NCBI RefSeq assembly: GCF_004210375.1 | Contig: NC_134834.1 | Span: 41,754,264 to 41,818,263, forward strand | Source: Tachypleus tridentatus | Lineage: Eukaryota > Arthropoda > Merostomata > Xiphosura > Limulidae | Length of the DNA: 64,000 bases | Reading direction: 5' to 3' | Shown: piece by piece, positions 12,312 to 25,874 of the stretch | Numbering within the stretch: the stretch's first letter is position 1 | Layout of the letters: every line of letters begins with the position of its first letter | Program-made: the position numbers and the translations under genes | The notes under the pieces: generated by a model | The model's input: only the letters and a program-made list of their open reading frames with translations | Databases searched by the model: none | What the model was told of the DNA's origin: nothing

Positions 12312-13764
12312 AACAAAAAAAGGGCTATGGTATTTTCTGCAAAACAATGGGCATTTCATAAGGAGAAAGAGACAACCACTTGAGAACAGACAAGTTTAGA
12401 AGTCCTCTGGTAGACATCCTATTTTTACAAAGCTGCAAAGATCTCTGACAAACACTTGTTTGTAGTTACAGCTCAAGGAATGGCTGCTGCTATTTAAACT
12501 TCTCCTGGTTTGATTTTTGCTCTATCACAAACTTAATCCACATGTTATAACTTATTATATTATTTAAAGATAAGCAATTTAAAAAGGCGCTACACTCTAG
12601 TAGTGTATTCATTTGAAACATTAATAATGGAATGTACACTATCATAACAGTTCATACACTCTCTACTTTGTGTAAAGCTGTGTATGTACTTATCGAGAAG
12701 AGTTTCGAACGATCAAACCTTCTAACAGTGGGTTGGCCAAGGAGTGGCGGACAGCTTTCTTTTAAAGTAGAACTAGAAGTAAACCTATGAATATTATAAA
12801 TTAAGAAACTATGATGATAACCAGAGATTGGATAATACTTTATAAGGTGGGTTTTACTTATTGTTGCCTAGTAACTGAATCCAGAAAATGTGGCTTTTGT
12901 TAAAGTATATACGATGAAAATCTTGGAAGAAGCAGACGAATCTTAGGAGTGTCGCCTACCCCTACTCACATCCTCTTGGATTTGTTACTATAAATAATCC
13001 ATTCTGTCAGTCGAAGAATTAGTCTATTTCAGCTTTTTATGTTAGCGTTATCTAATGGCATATGTGCTATAAACGCAAAAATTAAGAATTATACATGCTC
13101 ATCGTAACCTAAAATTTATTCTTATCTTAAATTATGTAAATATTTAAAATTCAAAATGACTTGTGTGTGTGCGTGCGTGTGAATAGTACATTTATTTTTC
13201 TTTGATTTATTTCAGTTTTGCCAAGAAACAAATTTACAAACACAAAATAGAAGACAAAAACAAGCTGGCGTCAATTTAGCGTTACTTTGCGCATGAAAAA
13301 TATTACGAATTATTGACGGCGAGAAACCCATTTGAAATGAAAATGCAATTTAGAACAGCTGGTTCTAAATCTAGTTTTCATTTTTCTGCTTGTTTCTCCA
13401 ACATAGAGTTGGCAGTTGTTGCATTGTAATTTATAAAGTATGCTAGTGTTGTGTTTGCCAGTGTAATTTTTACATAGTATAGACTTTCGTTTTGTATCTA
13501 GGTGTTTTCTATGGTTATGTTGTGTTTATTTGAAATGCAGTGCTCAAAAACGCGTGAAGATTTTTTTGTTCTTTGAAGCTAAGTAGGTAAACAAACATAA
13601 ATAAACTCAAAATCAAAGAAGCCCTACTTATACAACAAAAACCAATATAAAGGAACACTTTTATAGTTGTACTAATTAATAACCTAACATATACTGCAGC
13701 TCCCCCTACGGTCCCGTACCCGTTCACACTCTCGTACCTGAGACATGTGCCCGGCAACGGTCAG

Positions 13765-13871
13765 TTGCAAACTCTATGTGCACCTGAAGATGACCTAAGA
13801 AGTTCGAAACGTTGTTCTCTACCTTATTTTTATAAGTTTTAATACCCATACTAGCCGTTCCGAGATACATA
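13765..13871 (+). repeat. Unfolded core module related to the hairpin elements, copy 1
   Basis: Shares ttgcaaactct, cctgaagatgacct, a cgaaacgttgttct core, gttttaataccca and an agccgtt..gagatacat segment with 63025-63150. The core and the following agccgtt segment also recur in the two hairpin elements, but no inverted arm is present here. Confidence 0.7.
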
Positions 13872-14019
13872 AGTATTACCAATTACTTGACAACAGAAGC
13901 ACTCAAATCATTTCGCACAAGACAGGTTTGTGTAGTCTTAAGACACTCTTGAAGAAACGCAACAACTATTACATAACAAGCAACTCTAACAAATGCTGAT
14001 TTTCAAACAAAAGTGGAAA

Positions 14020-14212
14020 GGTCGTCCCCTAGCGGTTAACATGCTCGGACTGGGAATGCGGAAGTTCACACTTTTCAAACATGCCCTCCGCACTGCAGGG
14101 TCGTGGGTGGGCTTTAAAACTGCACATTCCTAGTTATTAGTTCAAAATTAGAGACGACTATGCACAAAGTCATTTCTGTAGTTTGGAAGGAAAATCTGAC
14201 AAAAAGACAAAC
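14020..14212 (+). repeat. Possible decayed SINE-like repeat
   Basis: Contains ctagcggttaacatgctcgg, caaacatgccctccgc and caaaattagagacgactatg, reminiscent of family A tail and head pieces. Much is unmatched. Confidence 0.35.
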
Positions 14213-17200
14213 CAAAAACTCAATGAAGTAAAAATTAAAAGCACTGAAACCGACTGTTTCAATACTACAAGCTTCCTGAACTGAACATTTATTATTTTAG
14301 TCAAAAAGCTGCTAAAATAATTTGTTAGGCGAGGATAATACACTGTTCTTCAATATTCTACGTTGTCACATTAACAAAATGCGATAGTTTCAGAAGACCT
14401 CTTTTTATATCATTATATCTTCTGAAAGAGTAACTCGAAGGCGATATGTAGATGTTTACTACTAAGGAATGGATTCAATTCCCGAGACCAGTGGTAGTGT
14501 TGTTTTATGTTTCATTAATTGGTATTTACTGGTATTTTAACAGGAGTTTCGTGATTTTCGAAAAGATGTTTCCCAACTAAATCGTTTGAATTTTAAAGAA
14601 TTTAAGGTACATAAACTAATAAATTAAACAAGGTCCTGTTATCGGAGCTAGAGTTATGGTTATAGGAAAATTACATTGTTTTTACCTCTTTGGAAAACTT
14701 CTATTGTTTAGATAAATTAGAAAAGAAGTTCTGAATTTAACACAAAAATCAAGAAATATAAAGCATAAAAAGTATAAAACTTAAGTTAATGTTTATTCCT
14801 TACTGGTTTCGCATGTATAAACACTCTTCACTGTCAAACCAAAAATGAATAAATATATAAACGTACCTTAAACACATTGTGGGTAACTCTGAAGAAACCT
14901 TACGGTTATTCAAAGCGAATGTTTACCAAAGAGTAGCCTCTGATGCTGCGAAACCAGGTTAATAAAGAACATTCACAAAAAAAAAAAAAAAAGAAAGAGA
15001 GGACTGAAGTTTTTAACACATCTATTTAGAAGAAAAATCAATATTGTACCTCTCTGGTAACATTTTGATGGGAAAACCGGACTAAATAGTTTTCGGATAC
15101 ACAAGACTGTTTAGTTTAAGAGTTGATATTTAGTTTACTTATTGGTCTAATATTTAATCGTTATTTAGTTTTCATGAAAAGAGTGTTAATACTCCTATGA
15201 AAAGTGGGGCCTAATAAGAGCCTTTTCGTAGGAGTGTTAAGTATTATTTTAAAGGCAATGGTTATAACAAATTTCGATGCGTAACTCGGTAAGAGTTATA
15301 CGTTTTGTGTGTGATTCAGTTGTAATTTGACGTCATATTATGCGAACTTTCTGCTCTTTCACGTAGCTTTAAGTAATTATTGGTACATCATAGCGTCCTG
15401 TAGTTTGTAACAAGTTCTAGGCTTCACTCAGCTGGGCGATTTAAATCAGAAACGTTAAGTTAGTGAAAGTACAGTTAGACTGCGTGATTCTTAGTTTAGT
15501 CGTAATGGGCAATATTGAAAGTGGGTTACACAGTGGTATTGTCAGAACAGAGATGAATACTTTGTCTTGTCAAAAATATTCTAAAATAACTTAACCCAAC
15601 TGTGTAAAGTTTGACGTAAAGAAGACAATTATATGAAGTTCTGGATACAACTATGATAACACATGGGGTAACGTAAGTGAATCTGTGACAGACTGCGTAG
15701 TAAGAAACAGAATAGAGAAAAATAATTCACCTTGCCAACCAAGTTCTAAAGTAAATGATCTAGTCTGTGTGGAATTTTGACAAGAAAAGATAATTATTTA
15801 AAGCTTTAAATACAACTTCTATAATTAATAGCAAAACGAACTTTTGTGCATACGTTTTACTTGTCTAAATATATTATTTTAAACAAGTGGATTGTGAACT
15901 GTTCGTTTATTGTTCGAATTTAGAGCCAACAACTCGGACATCTACTGTAAAGAATTTGGCCCTATATACATAAAAACCCTGACAATGGCAGATGAGATTC
16001 AACTGAATCTAGCATAATTTATATATTTTGTATTATTCATGACTGAAATAAAATCATACTGTGTGTTCATTACAGTCTTGTTCAATAATGCTCATTGTCT
16101 GAGAGTGTACAGTACGGGAGCAAGTAAGGGCGTGTTGCTATGTCTTGAGTTTATTATTATTATTTACTAAACGTACTCATTCCCATTTGCGTTATTAAAC
16201 ATTATAAACCTGTGAGTTTAGATATGTATAGCAGTTTTCATCTGGATATAACGTTTGACAACCAATCAATCTTACTGCACGTTTACCATTTGCACACACG
16301 AACACAAAATACATGATGATTTAGTTCTTTTCCGAAAGACTATTTAGAATTAATAAACGTTTAGTAATTTGTTTGAGAGACCTTTGAAAAAGTAACATTT
16401 TAGAGCGCAGTTAAGGGTTATCATGACTCTTATTCTATAAACTGTGATACCAAAGAAATGACTGCATTTCAGTATCCTTTACAACCTAAATATCTTATTT
16501 TGCATTCAATGGAACATTAGTTAAGCACTAGTACATAGGTTTCGTTCAATTTATTTTGAAAAATCTTTTTTTTCGTTACATATTTCAAGCTGTCACGTTC
16601 AAGTTTATGTAAACGCTCGCATTCTTGGGAACCCGCTCAACCAAATTATTATTATTATTATGCAATGAAACAAATCGGTGGTGGCGGCGTTTTTTTCTTT
16701 TTTGGTTCAATATGATGCAGAATTTGACGTGTGTCCAGCCAATAAAACAACCAGAATGCAAAATAAGAAACTTAATTTGATCCAAACAAAGTTGTTTTTC
16801 TAATACATGTGAACGCGAGAATATGGTCCAGATGCTTAAATTCTGACAGGGCAACAAACTGAATAGACAGACAGACACAAGCCATACATGTGCACAATAA
16901 ATACATACCCTGGATTTACTTTCACTTGCATAAGCAGGTGCGACCAACACCACCAGCTCAACACAATAAAACTTCAGTCCAACGTTCAATCACGTGACTC
17001 AACAGCACTGTGTACAGTACACAGAGAAGTTTCGGTAGAGTTAATGTACATAGTAAAAGTCAGTATGCTATGATCACGTAACCGTATTAATACTAAAATT
17101 CTTACTATACAGCCTATTTATAAAAAAGCAAGCAACGTTAATAAAAGAAAATTATTAAAGCATTTGTTTATAATTTTATTTCATCTTCCATCCGTGTTTT

Positions 17201-17300
17201 TATTTTCTTATATGCTAATGAATATTCCTCTTGAAACGTATCCAAAATAAAGAATTTGTGGTTCGCATAATAAGAAATATTTTTTCCCAATAATGTTTAC

Positions 17301-17333
<33 letters not shown>

Positions 17334-18384
17334 AAGTAATACTGTAGTGCACAACTACCCGTAAGTGAAAATGGAACAGATTGTAGCAGTTTTCGCCCTC
17401 CTTTCTATTTTGGCATATAGCTTCCCTAACTGAGAAAGGCGTGTACCTAATACAGAACGGTTATAATAAACATGGGGAGATAAAAAACTAGAAACAAACA
17501 AAAAACACTTCCCATATGACGGTATTTGAGACTTACACAAAACTGCACATATTCTCGTCAAACATGGTTCTCTTTAACCTACAGCCTTGATACCTTTAAA
17601 AGTAGAAACAATAATCGCCGATTGTAACAAATAGAACCATCTATTTCAATTAACGCCTGTTTTGGACTTTTTATACGTGACTATGAGATTCGGCTGATAA
17701 AAAAAAAAGTGTTTATAAAGTACAGGTACTTTCAGGTCTTTCTAGTGTACAGATACCAGCTGCATCATAATCCTTGGTTTTGACTTCCACCGACAGACCA
17801 GTAGGTGACTTGAAATTAACTACCTGCATTTTGTGTTAGGCACAGCTATTGCATGACCGTATATAATATCAAAAAATAAACACCAACAATAACTTTTATT
17901 CCCAGTCTAGGTATAAAATTACTAAAAACCCAATTCACTAAATCCTTCTGAAAATACTAATTACATATATAAATTCCACTAAATAAAACCTCTTAAACAG
18001 CTATGTCAAATATAATTCTGCTGTAATAATTTAGATCGTGGCTTATTTGGCCATAACAATAAGCTCTAAAACTCTTCTACAACATAAAGAATCTCGTTAA
18101 GCTATAAACATCTTACTGTTCTTAAATTCATGAGCAATGATACGAATCCTCACCGCTGTTGGCTATTAAGTAACACTATTTTAAAAAGTTGAACTTGTGA
18201 AAGCTTTAACTGCACTACCGCCTGACTACTAGAAAAGGAAAACTTAATTCTACTTATCGTTTTATAGTTTACCGTAAATAGAGTTAAAATACGCGGCTGG
18301 CTTTACATGCCATTATCTGGCCAGATAAGTTTAACAATGCTTTAACTAATGTTGTAACAAACAGTTTCAACATAAGCAAAACTC
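14213..18384. other. No recognised gene
   Basis: AT-rich intronic DNA with a CA microsatellite at 17302. The longest frame, 16585-16989 minus, contains a run of Asn codons from an ATT repeat and no motif. Confidence 0.6.
17302..17331. repeat. CA microsatellite
   Basis: About 14 uninterrupted CA units. Confidence 0.95.
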
Positions 18385-18437
18385 CTAGTACGGATAACCC
18401 ATTGTATAGCTTTGTGCCTGATTACAAACTAACAAAT
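18385..18437 (+). mobile_element. SINE family B tail fragment
   Basis: Contains cccattgtatagctttgtgc followed by ctgattacaaactaac, the family tail. Confidence 0.45.
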
Positions 18438-18705
18438 CTCCTACAACACGATAAACACTGATGACGGTATACGTATACCCGTCTCCAACAAACAGAAGCT
18501 GCACGGTTGTTTGTTATTAGCGTGTGTTACATGCGGCTGCTTTTTGATGATTAAAACTCTGCAGAAGCACTGGCTGTAGTGTTATCAGCAGTGTTGTTTT
18601 AAGATTATTTTTAAATAGGTCGTTATTTAAAAACTAAAATACGAACTTTATTTTAAATATATACCTAAATATGTCACTGCAGAGTAGGATTTGAATGATA
18701 AACTT

Positions 18706-20360
18706 AGGGAGGTTATAGTTTGACAGGGTATGTGGATAGGTTAGTCTGTGAGGTAAATAGGAAGAAGATAATTAGATTATACTACCCAGGGGCATGGGTG
18801 GAGGATTTAACTGATAGATCAAGATATATAATAAAAGGAGCTAACAAAGATGCAGTTTTTGTTAGGCATGTAGGGGCTAATGATGTTGGAAAAGCTAGGT
18901 CAGAGGAGTTGACTGATAAGTAAGTACAAGCAGTTGATAACTGGATTAAAAAAAAAAAAAAGGCATAACTGTGTCGGGGACAGAGCCCAAAATTAATTGT
19001 AGGGATGAAATTATAAATAGGTCAGTAGGGCTAAATGCTATACTTAAGTTATTATGTAAGGATAACCAGATTGATTGTTTGAACTTGTGGGATTAGTTTA
19101 ATGGAAGTTTTTTTTGGTTTTGGAATGAGTAGTTTACTTTGAAATAAGGTAAGTGTCAGCTTATTTGTAAGGTTATTAACTCAGCTGTAAGGAAACTTTT
19201 AAAATAAGACTAGACAGTGGTGAGGGCCAGGATATAGTAAGAACTAAAATGGGGAAAACGTTTAGCATAGTAATTTTAAGTGTAGGTTTAATTGTTACAA
19301 TTGTCATGCTGAACGTATATGAAATAAATTAGATGACTTTGGAGTGGTACTATAAATGAAAGATTCCGATATAATGGAAATAAATGACGCGTGATGAAAT
19401 TTATATTTTAGATGACAGAAATTTCTTTGACATACAGGGTTATAGGTTATTTACTAGAGACACAGTATTAAAGAAAGGGGATGAGTAGCTTTATATGTAA
19501 AATGTGAGTTACATCCTGTTGAAGTTGAGGATTTCAAAAGCTAGAGTAAGGAAATTGAATCTCTTTGGGTTTATATTACTATATATACTGGAATAAGACT
19601 TATTGTGGAATTTATTACACATGATATTAATGAAAAACTTTACAGTGAGATTAAGATTCCAGTTATTAATGAGACCCTAATTATGGATTTTATTTTCACA
19701 TATAGATTGGGAAATATTAGAGTGAAACTATGAGGAAGAAAGGTTTTTGGAAACTGTTCAAGATGTTAAGATGTTTTCCTTTACAATTTGTTTAGGAACC
19801 TACAAGAAATAATGCTATTCTAAATTTACTATTAACTTTTAATATAGAAGTGATTGAGAGGGTGGAAATTGAGGAACAGCTGGGTGTAAGTGATCATTAC
19901 TTTTAAGTTCACATTTTACTGCAAATTGAAATACGAAATAATATTTTGTTTACAAATTTTAAAAAAGCAAATTTTGAAGGGATGCAAGAATAATTATTTG
20001 TTGTAAATTAGATAGCTGACTTACTTGGAGACATGGATTAATTGTAAAATATTCTACACAAACATATTTCTTATTATAAATGAAAGAATGGTTGTAAGTA
20101 AAAAAACTGGATTGGCTCACAAAGGATATAAAGAATACAATTAAAGAAAAACATTACAAATTTTTAAAAAATTAAACCGACTTATGATGGGAAATTTAGA
20201 AGATTAAAAAAGTTGGTCAACAAGAAATTGGAACATCGGAAAGAATAAGAAATAAACAGTGTTGAGACCTTTCAATGATGAGAAAGGAAGGCTTGTATCT
20301 GATGATTATATGGTGGATGGGTTATGAAATTCTGTTTTTTTATTCAAGTTTTACTGATAA
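18706..20360 (+). mobile_element. CR1-like non-LTR retrotransposon relic (SGNH and endonuclease regions)
   Basis: The open stretch 18720-18920 reads LYYPGAWVEDLTD... KDAVFVRHVGANDVGKAR, the SGNH/esterase pattern found in CR1-type ORFs. It continues past an A-run with NRSVGLNAILKLLCKD and CLNLWD. From about 19300 endonuclease traces follow: LDDRNFFDIQGYRLFTRD, then EPTRNNAILNLLLTFNIEV and EEQLGVSDHYF near 19800-19905. Linker traces follow: DGKFRRLKKLVNKKLEHRKE near 20190-20250 and NDEKGRLVSDDYMVDGL near 20270-20320. Stops and frameshifts are numerous. The reverse transcriptase that should come next is not detectable; the sequence after about 20400 is unrelated AT-rich DNA. The order of traces fits one decayed copy. 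Confidence 0.75.
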
Positions 20361-20469
20361 AAATTTAACCAATACCTCTCATTTTTGTCATGATAGATTG
20401 AAACAAGCACAAACAAGATGATTATGTTAATCCTGAGTTTGTTAAAAAAATATGGAAAGCTTAATGAAT

Positions 20470-22672
20470 GATAAAACTTTTAACATTAAGTACTATAGAC
20501 ATGGAGTCAAAATCGGGATTTGTAGTTTGAGAAAATAACGTACACGCTATTTCCAGCCTAGTTTGTTCACTTATTTTAAGGGTCCCTAGTTGTAGGCTCG
20601 AAAATATAATTTCGACATTTTGATTCCACTTGTTTCTTTACTTTTTTGGTGATTTCTATAATCTTTTTTATAAAATTAACAACATTTACTAATTTTGTTC
20701 TCTGTATAGTTATCACCTTTGTATTTTCAGAATTATTTCAACTTTTGACTTAGCGAGCCCTAAAGTTACAGAGGACCATTGTTTGTGTTTCATCTTATCC
20801 CACTCTGTTTGATTTTGTGGTAATCATAAATAAAGATCACTTTTCGCTTTATCATTACGGGTATTTTTTGTTTTGTTTTTTTAATTACGTGTTCATTCTC
20901 TCTTCAACTTAAAGCTGGAAGTTCAGATTTGAGTCAGCATAGCATTTTGTGCCATTCTTCCTGTTACTATGGTTCCTGTTCTTAACTGCAAAGTAATTTT
21001 TGCACATACAAATAATACAGGAATCTACACCCACCCACACACACGTATTCACAACACATGTTACATGTGCTGTTACTAAAATAGGTTCGAGTGGGGAATT
21101 TTTATCGACGTTCCAACTTACTATAATATGGGTCTAGATTTTGAAATTTTCGAGTGCTTTGGAAATGCTATCTGTAAAGGTCGTAAGACTACATTATTTT
21201 TGATTGTGCATGGATGGCTATTATAAATAAGTAAGAAGAAAAGAAGCACCGATACATTTTAACGACACAATTTAAAGTGTGGTTATACAAATATACTGTT
21301 GAATGAGAAGTATATTGTAACGTCACTAACTATCCGTGTTTCACGATCTCAGAAGAAGAGTGAAGATAGGTCAGGATATTGTTAGAAACTTGATTGTTGC
21401 GCATGCGTCTATGTGGAGTACGCTCGGTTACTGAGCTAGATGGCAAGCGTTGTTTACGTCAGGCATATTTTTAATACTGATTGAGTAACTTTTGTTAAAT
21501 GTAAAGAGGTCACGCCGTACATATTGTGAAATCGGTAAAATAATATTTGATCAATGTGAACGGAAAATAGCTTACATAAAAAATGAGCAACAACGTTCTA
21601 ATATCATTCGAAATTGTAACCGCTGTTTCTATATATCAAACAGTCTTCTATAGTGGTTTTAGGTATATACTTTATTCTATGTTAAATTAAGGGCCCACAA
21701 AAATGATTAGTCCCTGGGCACAGACAACCTTAAATCTGCCACATTTATTATTCTTCCATCCAACAGTTCCTCATGAGCACAAGCCAAAGGTTAAAATTTG
21801 TCACTAGATCTGAGCTTGAACAAACTTGTATTTTTACATATTTGCAACACAACAGTTTACAAAATGAATAGACATAATTTGTATCTTAAGACAAGTCATG
21901 GTGACGTTTGTTGTTGATATGAAAGGAAATGAACTCTAACACTATTAGGCAAGTGAAACAAGCATTTTAGTTACCATCATATTAAAGTTTAACACGCTTG
22001 ATACATAAAGAGATGAAAATAAATATTGATTTTCTGTAAAAGCTGTGATGATCGGACAGGTCTTTTGTAGTTACACGTACTTGTTATTTTGTTTTCCGTG
22101 ATGAAAGTTGTCTAATGTCATAATTACATTAAAACATTTTTTTACCAGCATAATATAGCGAATAATATTATACTGAAGCCTTGCTAATATGGTAAACCTT
22201 TGTACTGGCTTTCAGTACTTGTTAAATAACAAATATCTACAAATTAAACATTAGGTAACATTTCAAATCATTTTCTAATCTATCCGATATGATACAATAG
22301 ACTGACAGTGTTGTCTTCCAAGTCTTTCGCTTTTCCTATGATCTCTTTTGATCAGCATCAACCAAATTTGGTAAGTGTTCATCAACTTTCTTCTGTTATA
22401 CCATCAGTATTAATGCTAGTGGTAAAACAAATAGGCATGGTGATGTTACTAGTAGTGATATCGTGGTCTTAAGATCAGACCTACTTCATTATCAAACATA
22501 GGTCTAAATGGAATTTCAGTTAAAATTAATTAGTCAGACAAACATTTACGCTTGTCTCCCCTTTTTACAGTATAATGAGCCAGTTTTTATTACAACAATA
22601 TTTTCTGAGATAACTGATAAAAACTCAAGGTAAAGGGCATGGCAAACTACAGCAGATGCTGTTTCTTGCCAA
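20470..22672. other. No recognised gene
   Basis: AT-rich intronic DNA following the LINE relic; no reverse transcriptase traces seen. Confidence 0.55.
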
Positions 22673-22996
22673 CTATTCGTGAAAGTGTCCAATAGCGACA
22701 TCAAATACTAATGCTGTTTGTAAAAACGACAAATTCATAGAAACTATCTCACTCGGTTGCAGGACCACTAACCAACGATATATTCTGATGATCTTCAGCC
22801 GATCAACTTCCCGCATCCTGAAGTCTGAACTCAAAATCTGATGCTGATCAATAGCTCTGGTAATCCAAGGCTGTGGTCTCTCTTTCCGAGTCTGCATCAA
22901 GATTGTGGATGCAACCTTCCGCAACATTAGCAATTGTGTCCAGTATAGGACTTCTCTTAGACCTTGACCTTGAAAATGCCATGTTAATTCAGACAA
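22673..22996 (-). other. Unrecognised 107-codon open frame
   Basis: Minus-strand frame with coding-like composition (TRKERPQPWITRAIDQHQIL, REVDRLKIIRIYRWLVVLQP) in a locally less AT-rich stretch. No family recognised and no clear splice sites seen. May be a fragment of an old mobile element. Confidence 0.22.
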
Positions 22997-23700
22997 GGTT
23001 CAAAACTTACATAGTGCAAGAATTAATAAAGGCACATAAAATTATTGTTAAAAAGAAACAGAACTCAAAATTAATAAAAGCTTTTGGTTATGACACTAAT
23101 TTAACCTTGCTACCTCTTACACTGCGGGTATTCTCAGGGGCAATGATTACCTTACAGATATTAATAGTAAATGAGGTAACAAGAGGAAAAGCAGGAAATG
23201 ATAGTAAGAACTAAATCTGAATTTCAAACAGAACGAGTTGAAGAATATAAACACAGAGTGTAAAAACAAAGTGAAAAGTATTATTTTATTTAAAATCGAC
23301 AAAATCAAGAAGGCGATAAACAGTTCAAATTACATCAAGAGACTAGATAAATTCACAAGTATAATGAGAGAACAATAGTATCACAACGAATGCACTACCA
23401 ACATCACTATTGGTCATCTCATAAGTAAAAAAAAAAAAAAAAAAAAAAAGAAAGAGAAAAACAATTTTCTACGCATTTCTAAATATTGGCATACTTTATT
23501 TCAGTACAGAACCTACACAGCAGTGACACCTTCCATGTTCGGAAACACTGAAGTGGAGCAAATTGTGACAACAACGCAACTATTACACGAGGAAATTACA
23601 TTCCAGAACTGATTTATGTACACGTTCATTATGCACAAATACTTAAATTCGTAGAAAGTTTTTTTTACTGAATTGTTCACCTATGTAATATATTATACTC

Positions 23701-23828
23701 TATATATGTACAAACAGCTGGTTTGGGTTGAGAAAATTTTTATGTAGAGGAGCGAACAACGTTTCGACCTTCTTCGTTCCTCTACATAAAAACTTTCTCA
23801 ACCCAAACCAGCCGTTTTTACATATATA
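23701..23828. repeat. Hairpin element, copy A
   Basis: Two arms of about 50 bp (23701-23751 and 23778-23828) are inverted copies with only a few mismatches, both carrying the core tttgggttgaga. They enclose a 26-base loop at 23752-23777. An 18-base string, agcgaacaacgtttcgac, lies at the start of the loop (23751-23768). A tail ending gtgggttttctcgtcatcac follows on the right. Compare copy B at 58967-59090. Confidence 0.9.
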
Positions 23829-25225
23829 TTTTTCTCTACAGGTGGGTTTTCTCGTCATCACTGATTATCTCATACTCTTCTTTCTTTAATTTTACTTTTA
23901 TTAGCAGTACTGTAAGAATGTTTATTGCCTAAACTTTTATTATAGAGGTAGTTTTGTAGTACTAGTTTAGTATATCGACTTAGAATTAACTTAAAACTCT
24001 TAAGCTAGCCAAACTTTACAATATGTTATTTACAATGGATTTTAAACGTTATCTTAACGCATATTCAATGGCTATACTCATTACAGAGTTGATATTTAGT
24101 TTTCATATAAGTAGTTTGATTTCATAGGAATTGAACATTAATTAAAATCAAAGGAAAATAAACGAATAGTTTATAATACTAAAAAAAAAAAAGGTTAAAT
24201 ACATAAAAAATAGGTAAACTAACATTTCAACAAGTATATTGTAAGTAAATTCTGCTAAAAGTTGCAAAGCTTTGTTAACAATCACTAGCATGTGACGTCG
24301 AGTTTCTGAAAAGGGAAATGGATATATAATACACGTTGACAAAAACTGAACATGAGTAAATTTTTAACAGTTATTTCTACAAAATTAACGTTCTTAAACC
24401 AGCACAACTGCAACTGATTTACAATTAAATCTTAAAGTTATTACATAAGCATCAAATTTCGGAAGTTAAGGCATTTCTTTACAATTGTTTGATACCCGAT
24501 TAAGAAAAAAACCGACAAAACTACACAAACATCTTAAATTTCAAGCAACCGAACTCGCTTCATCGCGCCTTTCCACCCCTATAGTTGTATAATAAACTAG
24601 CTACAAGAACGAAGGTCTGGCTAACTTCTACATAGTTGAAAACAAATGATTTTTGGCTCAACAGACACTTACAATTACACTATAACGCCAATAATTTACC
24701 CTACGAAACTAAGCCTAACCTAAGTTGTTAAACATTCAATTTTTAATTTTTATTTATCTCAAAAGACGCTTAGTCGAAGTAATAATTTCAAAGCGTGGTT
24801 ACATATTTTTATAGAGTTATGAATAATTTGTTTTCAAGTATCATATTAAGAAAATCACCTTCTGATTATGATTACGACGTACAAAGACGCTAAACTGCGT
24901 CTTAAACATACGACATATACACAAGTTATGCCATATTAAATAAAACTATCAACGCATTAAAAAGCAAGCAAGCTGAATAAACATTTTCTGTTGAAGCATT
25001 TAACTAAAGAGTTACTACCTGTTTCTAAAAATTAATCTGGTCTACTTTTTATGTTTGTTTTTAATAAATTTATGAAACACCAAAGGTTTGATAATAGATA
25101 ATATTTATAATAGATAATATTGATAATAGATAGCCTATGTTTTAAGTATGGTGATGGTCGTTACTCCGAATAAGTTTTTTTCTCAACAGTTAAACTGTTA
25201 AATTAATTGTTTCCTTAAATTTGTA

Positions 25226-25312
25226 AAATTTTATGATAAAATCAGAACAAGATAGACCTAAACTACTGTAATTTTATGATAAAATCAGAACAAGTTACAA
25301 TCTAAACAACTG
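25226..25312 (+). repeat. Short tandem duplication
   Basis: Two units of about 43 bp sharing attttatgataaaatcagaa followed by caag, then aaac.actgta. Confidence 0.8.
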
Positions 25313-25851
25313 TAATTTCTCGTGAATTGAAAAATAATATTTATCAACATTTCCCCGATATTATTTTATTGTACTCATGAATAGTGTAGCTACATGTCCG
25401 GCATATTTACGTATAAGGATTGTATATGGGATTTAACTATTCTGGGGGAATGGATAAATAACATTATTATTCCAGAGCACTATGAGAAAAAAATGTTATA
25501 ACCCCGACCAATTAAAGACGCTGATTGCTTCCAGTTAGTGAAATTATTTTGTCACTGAGCCAATGCATTGAGTTGTACCAAAAATGTAACCTTTAATTTG
25601 CGGTTACATTCATCTATTATGGGCTCACGGATGTGTTTGTTCATTCAATTCTGACTTTTATTTAATTCTCGGTCCCTCAGAATATTGGAAGGTCCCCGTA
25701 GATACCGCAATGTACATCGCTAGACATGTGAAAATACAATAGTTCCTATAACTTAAGATTTGTATGCTTAAATAAAATAACGAGATAATTCCACGTAAAT
25801 ACTAACCTGCTTATTATTTACAAGTTTTCGACCTCGCTACAGCGGGTAACA

Positions 25852-25874
25852 TACACACACACACACACACACAC
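25852..25874. repeat. CA microsatellite
   Basis: About 11 CA units. Confidence 0.93.

Noticed and set aside
16585..16989. Minus-strand ORF of 134 codons
   Set aside because: No motif, contains a run of Asn from a simple repeat, no splice context, and the surrounding sequence looks non-coding.
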